NCBI GenBank assembly: GCA_947627125.1
Contig: CANQUY010000113.1
Location: forward strand, 1-5,558
Length of the DNA: 5,558 nucleotides
Direction: 5' to 3'
DNA from: an uncultured Clostridia bacterium
GTDB taxonomy: Bacteria > Bacillota > Clostridia > Christensenellales > Borkfalkiaceae
Below the pieces are notes generated by a model, which saw nothing but the letters and a program-made list of their open reading frames with translations, had not been told where the DNA came from and did no database searches. Position numbers and translations under genes: made by a program. Positions 1 through 5,558 of the stretch are shown here, piece by piece. Each line of letters starts with the position of its first letter. The first letter of the stretch is position 1.

Positions 1-1436
1 GCAAGAACCCGCTCGTCATCTGGCTCCACGGCGCAGGCGAGGGCGGCAAGGATATTGATATCGACCTTCTCGGCAACGAAGTGACCGCGCTCACGTCCGA
101 GAACGAAACCAACGTGCAGGGCTATTTCAAGCAGGACGGACTGGCGGGGGCCTATGTGCTCGCCGTGCAGACGCCCACCATGTGGATGGACCAAGACGGC
201 AAGGGCACCTATAACCACACCGACGTGGGGGACGGTTCCCCGCAGGAGAGCTGGTATACCGAGGCCCTTTGGCAGGCGATCACCACCTATGTTGACGGCA
301 ATGCCGATATCGATACCGACCGTATCTACCTCGGCGGCTGTTCCAACGGCGGCTACATGACCATGAACATGATGTTCCACTACGGCGACTACTTCGCGGC
401 GTACTATCCCACCTGCGAGGCCTATGTGAACGGCCGCATCTCGGACGACATGATCGGGCAGATCAAGGATAAGAACATTTGGTTCATCCTCTCCAACGAC
501 GACGGCACCGTCGATCCCAATAATTTCGAGAAACCCACCTTCGACCGCCTTCTCAAGGCGGGGGCGGAGAACGTGCACATGACCCTCTTCGAGAGCGTGC
601 AGGGCACGGACGCACCCGGCGTCACCTACGACGGCCACTGGTCCTGGATCTATGTGTTCAACGACGGCGTAAAGAAGCAGTTTGACAACAGCAAGGTGAC
701 GGGCGTGGAGTATCTCACCCCCGCAAACTGCAACGTGGACGCCAACCTTTGGCAGTGGCTTGCCGCGCAGAGGAAGGGCGGCGATGAGCCCACGCCTCCT
801 CCCGCACAGGGGACCGATTACACCTTTGAGGCCGAAAAGGGCGTCCTCACCAACGGCAAGACCCAGCAATATGATTGGGCCACAGGGCAAACAAGCGAAG
901 TGGAACAGCCCGTCACCGTGGAAACGGGGACAGAATGGGGCGGCGATAAGGACACGGCGGGCCCCGAAGTCACTGCGCTCGGCTACTTCAACGGCGGCGC
1001 GACGGTCACTTTCAAGATCACATCCGACAAGGAATGCGACGCAACGCTGACCATCCGCGCGGCTTCCACCGAGAATGAAGCGGACATAGGTTGGGGAGCT
1101 TCAGGCATGACGATGACGTACTTCAACGTCAAAGAAATCGATCTCTCCAAGGGCGAACATGCGACGCTCTCCGTCAACGGCACAAATGTTGCCCTCACGG
1201 GCATACTCCCCGGGCTCAACCTTACGGGGCTCACCGCCGATGACATGAGCTGGGTCTACAACGCGCCCCTCAAGAATTTCGGCACGGGCACGGCAAAGAT
1301 CCACCTCAACGCGGGCGAAAATACCATCGTTCTGACGGCGACGAAGGGGTTCAACCTCGACAAGATCGTCATCAACGCGGACGCAACGCTCACGTGGACG
1401 GAAACGGACAACTCCTCCCGCGTACCGCAGGCATAA
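1..1436 (+). CDS. Secreted esterase (alpha/beta hydrolase, PHB-depolymerase/feruloyl-esterase-like) with C-terminal carbohydrate-binding-like module; 5' end missing
   Basis: The frame is already open at base 3, so the true start, and probably a signal peptide, lies before the window; 477 residues are visible. Near the start, LHGAGEGG (visible residues 8-15) matches the HGxGxxG oxyanion-hole motif. GCSNGG (about 112-117) is the nucleophile elbow, with Ser at bases 342-344. The probable acid is the second Asp of SNDDGTVD (bases 501-503) and the probable His is in DGHWSW (bases 636-638), so a full Ser-Asp-His triad is present. A Pro-rich linker (DEPTPPPAQG, about residues 261-270) leads to a beta-rich module (271-477) starting TDYTFEAEKG, which looks like a CBM6/CBM35-type sugar-binding sandwich. 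A close copy of this module forms the next gene. The family cleaves ester bonds, often acetyl or feruloyl esters on plant polysaccharide; the exact substrate cannot be read here. A prolyl-oligopeptidase-type peptidase is the main alternative. The hydrolase fold is well supported; the substrate is not. Confidence 0.8.
   Translation, partial: KNPLVIWLHGAGEGGKDIDIDLLGNEVTALTSENETNVQGYFKQDGLAGAYVLAVQTPTMWMDQDGKGTYNHTDVGDGSPQESWYTEALWQAITTYVDGNADIDTDRIYLGGCSNGGYMTMNMMFHYGDYFAAYYPTCEAYVNGRISDDMIGQIKDKNIWFILSNDDGTVDPNNFEKPTFDRLLKAGAENVHMTLFESVQGTDAPGVTYDGHWSWIYVFNDGVKKQFDNSKVTGVEYLTPANCNVDANLWQWLAAQRKGGDEPTPPPAQGTDYTFEAEKGVLTNGKTQQYDWATGQTSEVEQPVTVETGTEWGGDKDTAGPEVTALGYFNGGATVTFKITSDKECDATLTIRAASTENEADIGWGASGMTMTYFNVKEIDLSKGEHATLSVNGTNVALTGILPGLNLTGLTADDMSWVYNAPLKNFGTGTAKIHLNAGENTIVLTATKGFNLDKIVINADATLTWTETDNSSRVPQA
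813..1433 (+). repeat. Carbohydrate-binding-like module, copy 1 (C-terminus of the esterase)
   Basis: This protein-level repeat is shared with 1633-2226. Both copies open with TDYTFEAEK, share KITSDKECDATLT followed by RAAS in mid-domain, share AKIHL then AGENTI near the end, and finish with LDKI or VDKI, then ATLTWTETDN just before the stop codon. At DNA level an 18-base run (1395-1412) is identical to 2182-2199. Copy 1 is somewhat longer, with an extra stretch between the opening strand and the GYF strand. The EAE opening, the central Arg-containing strand and the DKI closing strand resemble CBM6/CBM35 modules. Assignment to a named family needs a profile search. Confidence 0.75.
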
Positions 1437-1442
1437 CTTTCG

Positions 1443-1457
1443 GCTATTTTGAATAGC
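1443..1457 (+). other. Small hairpin just after the esterase stop codon
   Basis: GCTATT (1443-1448) and AATAGC (1452-1457) are perfect complements around a three-base loop. No T tract follows, so it does not look like an intrinsic terminator. It starts 7 bases after the stop codon and could be a 3'-end or mRNA-stability hairpin, or chance. Confidence 0.3.
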
Positions 1458-1463
1458 GGCGGA

Positions 1464-1501
1464 CCGCGCGTGGATGAGTCGTGATGGTAGTTCACGCGCG
1501 G
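1464..1501 (+). other. GC-rich inverted repeat between esterase and lipoprotein genes
   Basis: CCGCGCGTG (1464-1472) is perfectly complementary to CACGCGCGG (1493-1501). The stem can extend by G-U, A-U and U-G pairs to 12 bp, leaving a 14-base loop. The bases after it are A-rich and then mixed (AATGCCTCAAAAAATATC), not an immediate T run, so termination would be weak at best. Its place 36 bases upstream of the lipoprotein ribosome binding site allows a role as mRNA-processing or stabilising hairpin, or as a protein-binding dyad. Confidence 0.45.
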
Positions 1502-1536
1502 AATGCCTCAAAAAATATCTATTTTTAATATCATTT

Positions 1537-1542
1537 AGGAGG
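1537..1542 (+). promoter_or_regulatory. Ribosome binding site for the lipoprotein gene (decides the start)
   Basis: A perfect AGGAGG stands six bases before the ATG at 1549. The same frame is open from 1474 with an earlier ATG, but that start has no such site and would place 25 charged residues ahead of the lipoprotein signal, so 1549 is chosen. Confidence 0.9.
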
Positions 1543-1548
1543 AATTTT

Positions 1549-2229
1549 ATGAAATTCAAAGGACTTCTCATCGCCGGTACGGCCATCACGATGGCTCTCG
1601 GCATGGCCGCTATGGTCGGCTGCGGCAGCGGCACAGATTACACATTTGAAGCGGAGAAAGCACAGCTTTCGCAGAACGCAGACGGCGTGGCAGTCTATCA
1701 GAGCGCGACGGAGTACAGCGCAGAGGGCGAGGGCGCCGCTGTTGAGATCGTCGGCTACTTCACCGCCGCCGATGCGAATATCGTCTGGAAGATCACGTCC
1801 GACAAGGAGTGCGACGCTACGCTCACGCTGAGAGCCGCTTCCGCTTCCGCAGACGGGGCTGAACTCTGGACGGGCGGCAAAGGGTACATCAAGGAGATGG
1901 ATCTCTCCACGGATACCTATGTGACGCTCGACGTCAACGGAACGAAGGCCAAGATCGAAGGGAAACTCCCCGGCCTTGAATTCACCCCTGCTGAGGACTT
2001 CTCCAACTTCATGGACTTCTACGGTTCTTACATGAACAACTACGCCGAAGTCACCGCCAAGATCCACCTCAAGGCAGGCGAGAACACCATCACGCTGAAG
2101 AGCCTCGGCTATATCGACGGCGCTGTCCAATACGGCATCAACGTCGATAAGATCACAATCAACGCCTCTGCGACCCTTACATGGACGGAAACGGACAACA
2201 CCGGCCGTACACCCCCTGCAATGGGTTGA
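1549..2229 (+). CDS. Surface lipoprotein made of a single carbohydrate-binding-like module
   Basis: This is a 226-residue protein. It begins MKFKGLL with a short basic end, a hydrophobic stretch (about 5-23) and MVGC at 22-25, a near-consensus lipobox; Cys25 would be the lipid-bearing first residue of the mature protein. The rest (29-226) is one beta-rich domain closely similar to the C-terminal module of the upstream esterase: TDYTFEAEK at 29-37, KITSDKECDATLT at 81-93, AGENTI at 156-161 and TWTETDN at 211-217. No catalytic domain, linker or membrane helix is present. The likely role is to hold a glycan or an oligosaccharide at the cell surface for the neighbouring enzymes. That role is inferred from the module and context. 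The binding residues cannot be identified, and a structural or adhesion role remains possible. The stop TGA is followed 23 bases later by a terminator hairpin. Confidence 0.8.
   Translation: MKFKGLLIAGTAITMALGMAAMVGCGSGTDYTFEAEKAQLSQNADGVAVYQSATEYSAEGEGAAVEIVGYFTAADANIVWKITSDKECDATLTLRAASASADGAELWTGGKGYIKEMDLSTDTYVTLDVNGTKAKIEGKLPGLEFTPAEDFSNFMDFYGSYMNNYAEVTAKIHLKAGENTITLKSLGYIDGAVQYGINVDKITINASATLTWTETDNTGRTPPAMG
1633..2226 (+). repeat. Carbohydrate-binding-like module, copy 2 (stand-alone lipoprotein)
   Basis: This is the partner of copy 1 at 813-1433 and shares the same landmarks in the same order. Compared with copy 1 it has a shorter first third and, before the AKIHL strand, a Phe/Tyr/Asn-rich loop (about residues 131-144, FSNFMDFYGSYMNN) where copy 1 has LTADDMSWVYNAPLKN. 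Such aromatic loops are plausible sugar-contact sites, so the two copies may bind related but different ligands (inference). Confidence 0.75.
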
Positions 2230-2252
2230 TCGCTGAAGGTTTGGAGCACAAA

Positions 2253-2288
2253 ACCCGCCGCACATCACGGCGGCGGGTATATTTTTTT
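2253..2288 (+). terminator. Rho-independent terminator after the lipoprotein gene
   Basis: ACCCGCCGC (2253-2261) pairs perfectly with GCGGCGGGT (2270-2278) in a 9-bp, almost all-GC stem with an eight-base loop. It is followed by ATA and a run of seven T (2282-2288). It begins 23 bases after the lipoprotein stop codon and ends 13 bases before the GH3 ribosome binding site, so any GH3 transcript started upstream must read through it. Confidence 0.85.
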
Positions 2289-2301
2289 CTGAAAAAATCA
2301 T

Positions 2302-2307
2302 AAGGAG
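2302..2307 (+). promoter_or_regulatory. Ribosome binding site for the GH3 gene
   Basis: AAGGAG lies nine bases before the ATG at 2317. It fixes the start immediately ahead of a Lys/Arg-rich cytosolic end and the first membrane helix. No convincing promoter with paired -35 and -10 boxes can be seen between the preceding terminator and this site. Confidence 0.85.
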
Positions 2308-2316
2308 TAAAATCAT

Positions 2317-5300
2317 ATGGCAAGCGAAAAGAAACCCCGCAAGAAGCTGAGCGCAAAGGTGCTTACTTGCATCATCGCGCCTCTCCTTGCGATCCTTTGG
2401 GGCGTATCTATTGCCCTTCCCATCGTTTCTGTGACGACGTATGACCTCGTGTTCCGCGATCTCTTCGGCGAAGCTGCGTCCGAAAACACGGGAACGGGCG
2501 ATACTTCCGATCTCGACACCCAGTACTACAAGAGCGACTTTACCGACATCAACGCCCTCGAGGCGGCCGAACTGCAGTTCACCCGCGAGGCAGGCGCGGA
2601 GGGCTTCGTGCTCCTCAAGAACACCGAGGGCGAAAAGGGCCTTCCCCTCAAGGCAGGCAAGGTTTCTCTCTTCTCCCAGTCCTCCGTCGATCTTCTCGCA
2701 GGCGGCACGGGTTCGGGCGTGAGCACCATGTCCTCCGACATGAGCACCGCCATGAAGAATGCGGGCTTCACCGTCAACGAGGCCCTCTGGAACTACTATA
2801 AGAACAGCGGCAAGAAGCGCGGCGGCGGCGCGATCATGTACGGCGGATCGGAGAACTGGTCCATCAACGAGGCCTCGATCGACGAGATCCCCGCGGAAGC
2901 CAAGACGGAAGCAAATGGCACAACTCCCATTTTCTTCTTCTCCCGCACGGGCGGCGAGGGCCGCGACCTCGGCAGATACATGGGCGACTGGACGAGCGTG
3001 GACGCCGACAAGACCAAGCACTATCTGGAACCCGACAGCGTTGAGCTCGGCGTCATCCAATACCTTAACGACAATTTCGACAACGTCATCATCGTTGCCA
3101 ACACCAATAACGCATTCGAGCTCGGCTGGATCGAGAATTACGAGCATATCACGGCAGTCCTTTGGGCTCCCGGCGCGGGCGGCGACACCTGCGACTCCAT
3201 CGCAGACATTCTGAGCGGAAAGATCACCCCCTCGGGCCACCTCGTGGACACCTTTGCCTACGACGCATTCTCCTCTCCAGCCATGCAGAACATGGGCGAC
3301 GTGGACCTCATGAACGGCGGCAACGTCGTCGGCAACGGCCTCTTCTACGACGAGGGCATCTACGTCGGCTACAAGTACTATGAGACCCGTTACTTCGACA
3401 AGATGAACGGCGCGGATAAGGTCGGCGACTACGACTATTCCACGACCGTCCAATATCCCTTCGGCTACGGCCTCAGCTACACCACCTTTGAGTGGAGCGG
3501 CTTCACGATGGGGGAGATGGACGAAAATAAGGACATTGAAATCTCCGTCACCGTAAAGAACACGGGCTCCGTCGCGGGCAAGGACGTCGTGCAGGTCTAT
3601 CTGAATTCCCCCTATACCGAATACGACAGGACCAACTACGTCGAGAAGGCTTCCTCCTCCCTCGTCGGCTTCGAAAAGACGGGGACATTGGAACCCAATG
3701 CGACCGAGACCGTCAAGATCAAGGTCAACCAGAGAGATCTCATCTCCTACGACGACGTGAACGCCAAGACGTATATCCTCGAGGCGGGCGACTATCTCCT
3801 CACCGCGGCGCACAACGTGCACGAGGCCAACAACAACTTCCTTGTCTACAACAACAAGACGACGGACGGCCTCTTCGGCGCAGGCGACAAGAATTTTGTC
3901 GGCAAGTACACCTATAGCTATACCGAAAACAACGGCGTTGACAAGACGACCTATTCCAAGTCTTTGAATGGCGCCGAGATCACCAACGAGTTCGACCATG
4001 CACTCTGGGCGGGACACCAGAATATCACCGAGAGAGATAAGTATCTCACCCGTCAGGATTGGGTCGGCACATTCCCTCAGACCCACGGCAACCAAAACAG
4101 CCAGAAGAAATCGTCCTTCAGCGAAAAGAACGGCTATGTTTGGGAAGTCGAGGTCGATAAGGAAACTGCGGACCAGATCGCTCTCAAGGGTGCGGCCGCT
4201 TCCCTCAATCCCATGAGCGAGGACCAAGCCGCTGCCAAGGCGGGCGAATTCGGCAAAGAGGGCACGGCCGACCTCATCGATGCGCGCGGCTTGCCCTATG
4301 AGGACGTCGATTGGGATCAATATATCGATCTCATTCCCACGTCCGACATCGTCAGGCTCATCCGTAACGCAGGTTATCAGACCATCGCGCTGACCAAGAT
4401 CGGCAAACCCCGTGCGATCGACTACGACGGTCCCTCCGGCGTCAACGAGGGCGGCACGACGCACTCCCCTTATTCCATCACCTATCCCTGCGCCGCCAAC
4501 CTTGCGGCAAGCTGGAACAGAGAGAATTCCCGTCTGCACGGCTACTATGTTTCCGAGGACGCGCTCCACACGGCGGAAACCCACTTCGGCAGCCACCAGT
4601 ACAAGGGGATCGTTTCGGGCTGGTATGCTCCCGCAATGAACATCCACCGCACCCCGTTTGCGGGCCGTAATTTCGAGTACTATTCCGAGGACGGCTTCAT
4701 GTCGGGCGAAATGGCGTTGCAGGCGGCCCGTGAAACGGCCTACAAGGGCGTGTACTCCTACATCAAGCACCTCTGCCTCAACGATCAAGAGGACCACAGA
4801 AGCCACGTTGCAACGTTCGCCAACGAACAGGCGATCCGTGAGATCTATCTCAAGCCCTTCCAGACCTGTATGGAAGAGCGCGGCACGCAGAAGATCATGG
4901 TCCAGCAGTACGACGCGACGGCGGGCACCTTCACCAAGAAGGAAATGGAGATTCCCGCAGTCATGGGCGTCATGACCTCCTTCAACCGCATCGGCTGCAC
5001 TTGGGCGGGCGGCAACTACAACCTCATCACCAAGGTCCTTCGCGAGGAGTGGGGCTTCAACGGCGCAGTCATCACCGACTACGACGGCGGCGGCGTCATG
5101 GATACCGAACAGTGCATCCGCGCGGGCGGCGACCTCAAACTCACTGCTTACGGCTCCAATGCCCAGCTCAACGGAAACAGCAAGGCGACGCAGTACTACA
5201 TGAGAGAGGCGATGAAGCACGTTCTCTACACCGTGGTCAACTCCAATGCCATGAACGGCATTGCACACGGCGTTCAGGTCGCGGATATGCCGTTTGCGTA

Positions 5301-5460
5301 CTACTGGCTCATCATCATCTCCATCTGGGTGCTCACGATCGGTCTCACCGCTTGGGGCGCAACGGCGATCGTCCTTCGCTTCAAGAAGGAACGCGCCGCG
5401 GCAGACGGCTCCGACAGCGCTCCCGCTCCCGACACCGGATCGGACAGGACAAGGGAATAA
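2317..5460 (+). CDS. Membrane-anchored family 3 glycoside hydrolase (beta-glucosidase-like) with permuted domain order
   Basis: This 1047-residue protein has the order: basic N-end; membrane helix (about 15-38); GH3 alpha/beta-sandwich domain (about 87-385, opening GAEGFVLLKN, with QYPFGYGLSYTTF at its end); Fn3-like domain (about 405-500, GFEKTGTLEP); a 170-residue connecting region; the GH3 TIM barrel (about 676-975); a second membrane helix (about 994-1020); and a basic start (RFKKER) to a short Pro/Ser/Asp-rich tail. Barrel signatures are DGPSGV (704-709), NIHRTPFAGRNFEYYSED (775-792), KHL (817-819), NDQE (822-825) and WGFNGAVITDYD (912-923). Asp921 is the predicted nucleophile and Glu214 in TGGEGRD the predicted acid/base. 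Canonical GH3 enzymes place the barrel first; the reverse order is known in rumen enzymes such as Ruminococcus albus and Butyrivibrio beta-glucosidases. Both ends should face the cytoplasm, with the catalytic body outside. It probably removes terminal beta-linked sugars; glucose versus xylose or another sugar cannot be decided here. Confidence 0.92.
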   Translation: MASEKKPRKKLSAKVLTCIIAPLLAILWGVSIALPIVSVTTYDLVFRDLFGEAASENTGTGDTSDLDTQYYKSDFTDINALEAAELQFTREAGAEGFVLLKNTEGEKGLPLKAGKVSLFSQSSVDLLAGGTGSGVSTMSSDMSTAMKNAGFTVNEALWNYYKNSGKKRGGGAIMYGGSENWSINEASIDEIPAEAKTEANGTTPIFFFSRTGGEGRDLGRYMGDWTSVDADKTKHYLEPDSVELGVIQYLNDNFDNVIIVANTNNAFELGWIENYEHITAVLWAPGAGGDTCDSIADILSGKITPSGHLVDTFAYDAFSSPAMQNMGDVDLMNGGNVVGNGLFYDEGIYVGYKYYETRYFDKMNGADKVGDYDYSTTVQYPFGYGLSYTTFEWSGFTMGEMDENKDIEISVTVKNTGSVAGKDVVQVYLNSPYTEYDRTNYVEKASSSLVGFEKTGTLEPNATETVKIKVNQRDLISYDDVNAKTYILEAGDYLLTAAHNVHEANNNFLVYNNKTTDGLFGAGDKNFVGKYTYSYTENNGVDKTTYSKSLNGAEITNEFDHALWAGHQNITERDKYLTRQDWVGTFPQTHGNQNSQKKSSFSEKNGYVWEVEVDKETADQIALKGAAASLNPMSEDQAAAKAGEFGKEGTADLIDARGLPYEDVDWDQYIDLIPTSDIVRLIRNAGYQTIALTKIGKPRAIDYDGPSGVNEGGTTHSPYSITYPCAANLAASWNRENSRLHGYYVSEDALHTAETHFGSHQYKGIVSGWYAPAMNIHRTPFAGRNFEYYSEDGFMSGEMALQAARETAYKGVYSYIKHLCLNDQEDHRSHVATFANEQAIREIYLKPFQTCMEERGTQKIMVQQYDATAGTFTKKEMEIPAVMGVMTSFNRIGCTWAGGNYNLITKVLREEWGFNGAVITDYDGGGVMDTEQCIRAGGDLKLTAYGSNAQLNGNSKATQYYMREAMKHVLYTVVNSNAMNGIAHGVQVADMPFAYYWLIIISIWVLTIGLTAWGATAIVLRFKKERAAADGSDSAPAPDTGSDRTRE

Positions 5461-5469
5461 CGACGTTTC

Positions 5470-5490
5470 GAATGTGATGTATTCACGTTC
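5470..5490 (+). other. Imperfect dyad in the GH3 3' untranslated region
   Basis: GAATGTGA (5470-5477) pairs with TCACGTTC (5483-5490) with one G-U wobble around a five-base loop. It sits 10 bases after the GH3 stop and 17 bases before the final terminator. It could be a 3'-end stabilising hairpin; it may also be chance. Confidence 0.25.
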
Positions 5491-5506
5491 CTCCTTCCCT
5501 ATAAGG

Positions 5507-5537
5507 GATGCCCGCGGTTATCCGCGGGCATCTTTTC
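5507..5537 (+). terminator. Rho-independent terminator closing the cluster
   Basis: GATGCCCGCGG (5507-5517) pairs perfectly with CCGCGGGCATC (5522-5532), an 11-bp stem with a TTAT loop followed by TTTTCTCTTTC. It starts 46 bases after the GH3 stop. The last 20 bases of the window after it contain no recognisable feature. Confidence 0.93.
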
Positions 5538-5558
5538 TCTTTCAATAATATCACTCGT

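Noticed and set aside
81..83. GTG at 81 as start of the esterase gene
   Set aside because: The frame is open to the window edge, and the residues before it contain the HGxGxxG oxyanion motif, which belongs to the hydrolase domain.
1464..1501. Hammerhead-like ribozyme, suggested by GATGAG in the loop of a stable stem
   Set aside because: The loop lacks the CUGANGA core and no GAAA partner core or three-stem arrangement is present.
1491..1530. Promoter for the lipoprotein gene (TTCACG with a TATCTA-like box)
   Set aside because: Both boxes are poor matches, the spacing is long (about 19 bases), and the first box lies inside the inverted repeat.
1474..1548. Upstream start at 1474 for the lipoprotein gene, adding 25 residues
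   Set aside because: There is no ribosome binding site before 1474, the stretch overlaps a GC-rich inverted repeat, and the perfect AGGAGG plus signal peptide point to 1549.
1531..5268. 1245-codon open frame on the minus strand covering the lipoprotein and GH3 genes
   Set aside because: It is exactly codon-aligned with the real genes and stays open only because they lack TTA, CTA and TCA codons. Its product is a Val/Asp/Gly/Ala-rich string with no recognisable domain, while the sense frames have clear GH3 signatures, lipobox and ribosome binding sites.
5001..5548. Overlapping + strand frames near the 3' end (158 and 95 codons)
   Set aside because: These are out-of-frame readings of the GH3 C-terminus with Arg/His/Ser-rich products, no ribosome binding sites and no domains; they also run into the terminator.

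Overview
The window carries three genes, all on the + strand. It reads as a bacterial cell-surface carbohydrate-degradation cluster. From the 5' edge: (1) the 3' part of a secreted serine esterase of the alpha/beta-hydrolase type, with a Pro-rich linker and a C-terminal beta-sandwich module resembling a carbohydrate-binding module (about 1-1436); (2) a small lipoprotein (1549-2229) consisting almost entirely of a second copy of that module; (3) a 1047-residue family 3 glycoside hydrolase (GH3; 2317-5460) whose domains are in permuted order (alpha/beta sandwich, Fn3-like, then TIM barrel) and which has a predicted membrane helix at each end.

Organism: the strong AGGAGG and AAGGAG ribosome binding sites, the short lipoprotein signal, the T-tailed terminators and the permuted, membrane-anchored GH3 all suggest a Gram-positive anaerobe of the Clostridia. 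An uncultured gut lineage with a GC-rich third-position preference (for example Christensenellales-like) would fit. This is inferred from style only; there is no marker gene in the window.

Control: the 112-base gap between genes 1 and 2 holds two small hairpins and no convincing terminator, so the two may be co-transcribed. A good Rho-independent terminator lies between genes 2 and 3, only 13 bases ahead of the GH3 ribosome binding site. No convincing promoter is visible between that terminator and the GH3 start, so the hairpin may act as a partial terminator that lowers GH3 expression relative to the upstream genes. A very clear terminator (5507-5537) closes the cluster.

How the parts may work together (inference): the esterase would remove ester substituents from a polysaccharide or glycoside, the lipoprotein would hold the same ligand at the cell surface through its matching module, and the membrane-tethered GH3 would hydrolyse released oligosaccharides or glycosides next to the membrane. 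No transporter or regulator is in the window. The best candidates for novelty are the shared module with its conserved C-terminal tail, and the double-anchored permuted GH3. No wholly new system (defence, mobile element, RNA element) is visible.
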